NCBI GenBank assembly: GCA_903957405.1
Contig: CAJBPC010000789.1
Span: 1-7,945, forward strand
Direction: 5' to 3'
Length of the DNA stretch: 7,945 nucleotides
Origin: an uncultured bacterium
GTDB lineage: Bacteria; Bacteroidota; Bacteroidia; Chitinophagales; Chitinophagaceae
Shown: positions 6,198 to 7,945 of the stretch, in pieces
Layout: every line of letters begins with the position of its first letter
Position numbering within the stretch: the first letter of the stretch is position 1
Translations under genes and position numbers: made by a program
The notes under the pieces: generated by a model
Told to the model about the DNA's origin: nothing
Databases searched by the model: none
Seen by the model: the letters and a program-made list of their open reading frames with translations, nothing else

Positions 6198-7010
6198 TTG
6201 AGCTGCAGCATGATGATCTTATCGAACAGTCTGTCGCCGAGGAATACGCGCATCCATACCAAGGGTTTGGCAAGGGCGCCCACCCGGTATCTCGTCGAGG
6301 GCTTCTTGTCGGCTACGATGCGGGCGATGGTGTCGGCGATGACGGATGGCTTGGAGGCACCTCCTTTCACGTACATCTGGCTGGTGGCGCGGGCGATCTT
6401 CTCCGCCACTTTTGCGTATAAGCCACTGCCGGAGTACTTTTTCATATTGTCCATCATGATGCCGCCCCAGTCGGTATCGATGACGCCCGGTTCCAGCACT
6501 ACGACATGGATATTGAAGGGCTTCAGGTCTAGCCGGAGGCTGTCGCTCCAACCTTCGAGGGCATGTTTGGATGCATGGTACCAGGCGCCGAGGGGCATGT
6601 ACATCTTCCCACCCATGGAGGAGGTGTTGATGATCGTACCGCCACCCGCCTTGCGCATGTGCGGGATCACCTGCCGGGTGACGCATGCCAATCCGAACAG
6701 GTTGACCTCGAACTGTTGGCGGGCGGCGTCGAGGGGGGACATCTTCCACGGCACCATAGAGTCCGTAGCCAGCATTGTTCCAGAGCACATCGATGGGTCC
6801 GTGAGTCCGGATGATCGTTTCAACGACATCGGCGACCTGCACCGGATCGGTGACATCCATCTCGTAGGTGATGGCTCCCATATCTGCGAGGTCTTGCATC
6901 AGTTCCACGCGTCGTGCCGTGGCATAGACGCGGTGCCCGAGTGCCACCAGTTTTTTAGCCGTTTCCTTGCCCATCCCGGCACTGGCACCGGTGATCAGTA
7001 TTGATTTCAT
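6194..7010 (-). pseudogene. Short-chain dehydrogenase/reductase (SDR), frameshifted
   Basis: Read leftward from ATG 7010-7008. The first 92 codons give the NAD(P)-binding half: ITGASAGMGKETAKKL (residues 6-21, the TGxxxGxG motif), MDVTD (51-55) and NNAGYGLYG (78-86). The frame then breaks at six Gs on the plus strand (6733-6738). Removing one base restores LDAARQQFEVNLFGLA and the catalytic half, with Ser131 in INTSS and the YxxxK pair Tyr144/Lys148 in YHASK, ending DKIIMLQLK at TGA 6196-6194. The repaired product is 271 residues, normal for a classical SDR, which would oxidise or reduce an alcohol/ketone using NAD(P)H; the substrate cannot be told. Without repair the product keeps the cofactor site but loses Ser, Tyr and Lys. 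Everything downstream of the slip is well conserved, so it is a very recent lesion, a slippery-tract variant or a sequencing error. First gene of an operon with the AraC regulator. Confidence 0.9.
6733..6738 (-). other. Homopolymer frameshift site in the SDR gene
   Basis: Plus strand GAGGGGGGAC holds six Gs (six Cs in the coding strand). Five would keep the frame as ...VEDVPLDAARQQF, exactly the sequence expected between the NNAG motif and the following helix. A +1 change in a homopolymer is both a classic slippage mutation and a classic sequencing/assembly error. Confidence 0.88.
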
Positions 7011-7030
7011 AGTGATGATGATTTATGTTG

Positions 7031-7064
7031 CAAAGATCATGCGCATCTCTGATCTGTGCCTAAA
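7031..7064 (-). promoter_or_regulatory. Candidate promoter of the SDR-AraC operon
   Basis: On the minus strand GATCTTTG (7038-7031) is one base from the Bacteroidetes -7 box TAnnTTTG and lies about 21 bases before the SDR ATG. TTTA (7064-7061) could serve as a poor -33 box, but the 22-base spacer is a little long. By-eye call; no other better candidate was seen before the gene. Confidence 0.3.
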
Positions 7065-7077
7065 CGAATCAGGGGCG

Positions 7078-7089
7078 TTTGTATACAAA
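7078..7089. promoter_or_regulatory. 12-base perfect palindrome TTTGTATACAAA, possible operator
   Basis: TTTGTATACAAA is fully self-complementary and lies 68-79 bases upstream of the SDR start, just beyond the candidate -33 box. A dimeric regulator could bind here. Its core GTATAC recurs at 7118-7123. Identity of the binding protein is unknown; AraC proteins often use direct rather than inverted repeats. Confidence 0.35.
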
Positions 7090-7127
7090 ACAGGTTTGAT
7101 GCGGTTGCATGCCGGTCGTATACATCG

Positions 7128-7139
7128 AAGATGCATCTT
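7128..7139. promoter_or_regulatory. 12-base perfect palindrome AAGATGCATCTT
   Basis: AAGATGCATCTT is fully self-complementary and is the second perfect 12-mer within about 60 bases. GCATGC (7107-7112) and a second GTATAC (7118-7123) lie between the two. The cluster lies in non-coding sequence upstream of the SDR-AraC operon and may be regulatory. No function is known. Confidence 0.3.
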
Positions 7140-7165
7140 GGACGGAAGACGGCGCGGAGGTTAGA

Positions 7166-7219
7166 GGTGTCAATCTGACGGCAATTGCGCTATTGTCAGC
7201 CAGGGGCACACCGTTTTTT
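7166..7219 (+). terminator. Weak terminator-like hairpin with T-run
   Basis: Nested pairings GGTGT (7166-7170) with ACACC (7208-7212), CTGA (7175-7178) with TCAG (7196-7199) and CAAT with ATTG are followed by TTTTTT (7214-7219). The stems are short and broken by unpaired bases, so it is a poor intrinsic terminator, and no plus-strand gene ends before it. It might end an unrecognised small transcript or be chance. Confidence 0.2.
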
Positions 7220-7862
7220 ATCTTTTTGGAACCGCGGGTAATAAAGGCCGATGGATAACCCTGAAACAAAACCATGCACCGGTCAACAGGTTCGTGGGTG
7301 TATGGCGTTCGTTCCGGATCTGGCCGTACCGTGCATCTGTCTGTTTGTCATGAACGCCTACCGTGTCTATGCTCGTCAAATGAGGCCGGGCAGCGAGATC
7401 ATAGAGGTTTAGCCGGAGTACAGCGCTTTTTGGGCCGACACCCCGCATCCCTGTCAATCGTCGTGGGTGGATGACTCAGCGCATTGCGGAGCGGTTTGGG
7501 TGGTCATTGGTAAAGGTCGCATGAGTACGGAGAACCCGTGGTAAGTGATATAGGATTTCCATGGCGGGTTTGCCGGCGGAGCTCATCGCCCCATCTTCAA
7601 TGACCGAAAAATGCAGGTCGTTTTTTTCGATGGATGCTGATCATTTGAATCCAACGACAGGTTTTTGCATCCGTGAGCCTTTTTTTGTCATCGGCCATAG
7701 CCCCGGAAATGGCCATCCATGTCTCATGATGCGGTTGATACCGCCTCGCTAGAAGAAGGCGACGGGATTTCTGTGAACCTGTCCAAGCCGCCAATTACCC
7801 CCTGTGCGGGAAAGCGTGAAGGTTTTTACCCCCCTTTTTTTAAGGGCTTTTTGAAAGGAGAT

Positions 7863-7945
7863 ATGGGAAAATTCATATTTTTTCACAAATTTTCTGGCTT
7901 TGTTTGTGTAATTCTTGTTATCGTAAACGTTATTTATAGTTTACC
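7863..7945 (+). CDS. Start of a possible membrane or exported protein (3' partial)
   Basis: From ATG 7863 the frame stays open to the window edge, 27 codons in very AT-rich sequence where stops would be expected by chance. The product begins MGKFIFFHKFSGFVCVILVI and continues VNVIYSL: two lysines, then about 16 hydrophobic residues, which looks like a signal peptide or membrane anchor. AAAGGAG (7854-7860) is a good ribosome-site sequence but ends only two bases before the ATG, closer than usual. The same frame is open back to 7701, with another ATG at 7719, but that extension (many Pro, Gly and charged residues) looks non-coding. The family cannot be identified from this piece. Confidence 0.4.
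   Translation, partial: MGKFIFFHKFSGFVCVILVIVNVIYSL
7923..7944. repeat. Inverted repeat GTAAAC/GTTTAC at the right edge
   Basis: GTAAAC (7923-7928) and GTTTAC (7939-7944) are perfect 6-base arms around 10 bases. A similar pair, CACAAA (7884-7889) and TTTGTG (7903-7908), lies just before. In AT-rich sequence such pairs arise easily, and both would fall inside the putative partial gene at 7863 if it is real. Confidence 0.2.

Larger units (their letters stand above)
7011..7862. other. Long intergenic region without a recognisable gene
   Basis: Besides the palindromes, promoter candidate and hairpin listed separately, I see no gene in these ~850 bases. Short open frames on both strands (for example minus 7457-7218 and 7794-7597, plus 7274-7474 and 7561-7752) have no recognisable domain. 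Homopolymer tracts are frequent toward the right (T7 at 7619-7625, T8 at 7679-7686, then C6 followed by T7 at 7829-7841). A 6-base inverted repeat GGCCAT/ATGGCC lies at 7693-7714. It may be the combined upstream regions of two outward-facing units or the site of a decayed gene. Confidence 0.5.

Noticed and set aside
6219..6735. Continuation of the SDR start frame past the G6 tract
   Set aside because: It stays open but gives an Arg/Pro/His-rich sequence unlike any SDR, while the -1 frame carries the catalytic motifs. It is an out-of-frame read-on, not a variant C-terminus.
5442..7004. A 520-codon open frame on the plus strand across the AraC and SDR genes
   Set aside because: It is antisense to two recognisable families, shows no domain, and is a typical shadow frame in GC-rich coding DNA.
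7218..7474. Short frames on both strands (79 and 66 codons) in the right intergenic region
   Set aside because: Mutually overlapping, no domains, no ribosome sites and no conserved-looking motifs.
7693..7714. GGCCAT/ATGGCC hairpin as a terminator
   Set aside because: The T-run lies before the hairpin on the plus strand and no T-run follows it on either strand, so it does not fit an intrinsic terminator.
7829..7852. CCCTT/AAGGG hairpin with following T5 as a terminator
   Set aside because: The stem is only five weak pairs inside homopolymer tracts and no plus-strand gene ends before it.

Overview
The window looks like a chromosomal piece of a fairly GC-rich member of the Bacteroidota, most likely Chitinophagaceae or a close relative. 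This rests on family recognition, not a database search. The signs are a type IX secretion (T9SS) C-terminal sorting domain on a large beta-repeat surface protein, a tiny PID-CTERM-like protein (VPVDGG, hydrophobic stretch, basic tail), weak or absent Shine-Dalgarno sites, and promoter candidates that fit the Bacteroidetes -33 TTTG / -7 TAnnTTTG pattern only loosely.

Layout. (1) From the left edge to 1871 (+) is the C-terminal part of a large T9SS surface protein. It is cut by an in-frame TGA at 1128-1130, and the same frame resumes at once and ends in an intact sorting domain. (2) At 1939-2127 (+) is a 62-residue exported PID-CTERM-type peptide. (3) At 2405-3895 (+) is a photolyase/cryptochrome family flavoprotein in which two of the three canonical tryptophans of the electron-transfer chain appear replaced. 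(4) Converging on it with a 13-base gap, at 3909-4568 (-), is a DUF1801/YdeI-type protein whose last 22 residues contain a perfect CDGSH [2Fe-2S] motif. (5) From 4569 to 5276 is a region without a convincing intact gene, AT-rich in its left part, that holds what looks like the last ~25 codons of an IS3-type transposase. (6) At 5277-7010 (-) is a two-gene operon: a short-chain dehydrogenase (SDR) gene, then an AraC-family regulator whose ATG overlaps the SDR stop codon (ATGA). The SDR gene is broken by one extra base in a run of six Gs. (7) From 7011 to 7862 is a long non-coding region with several perfect palindromes next to the SDR start. (8) At the right edge an AT-rich open frame starts what may be a membrane or exported protein that continues outside the window.

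How the genes relate. The T9SS protein and the PID-CTERM peptide are both envelope/export products and may be one surface locus. The photolyase (light-driven DNA repair or signalling) and the CDGSH-tailed YdeI protein (redox or stress, unproven) are convergent neighbours with no evident common pathway. The SDR-AraC pair is a typical regulator-plus-oxidoreductase unit whose operator may be the palindrome cluster upstream. No CRISPR array, RNA gene, prophage or complete insertion sequence was seen. Two otherwise well-conserved genes carry single-base lesions, so sequence errors should be excluded before calling them pseudogenes.
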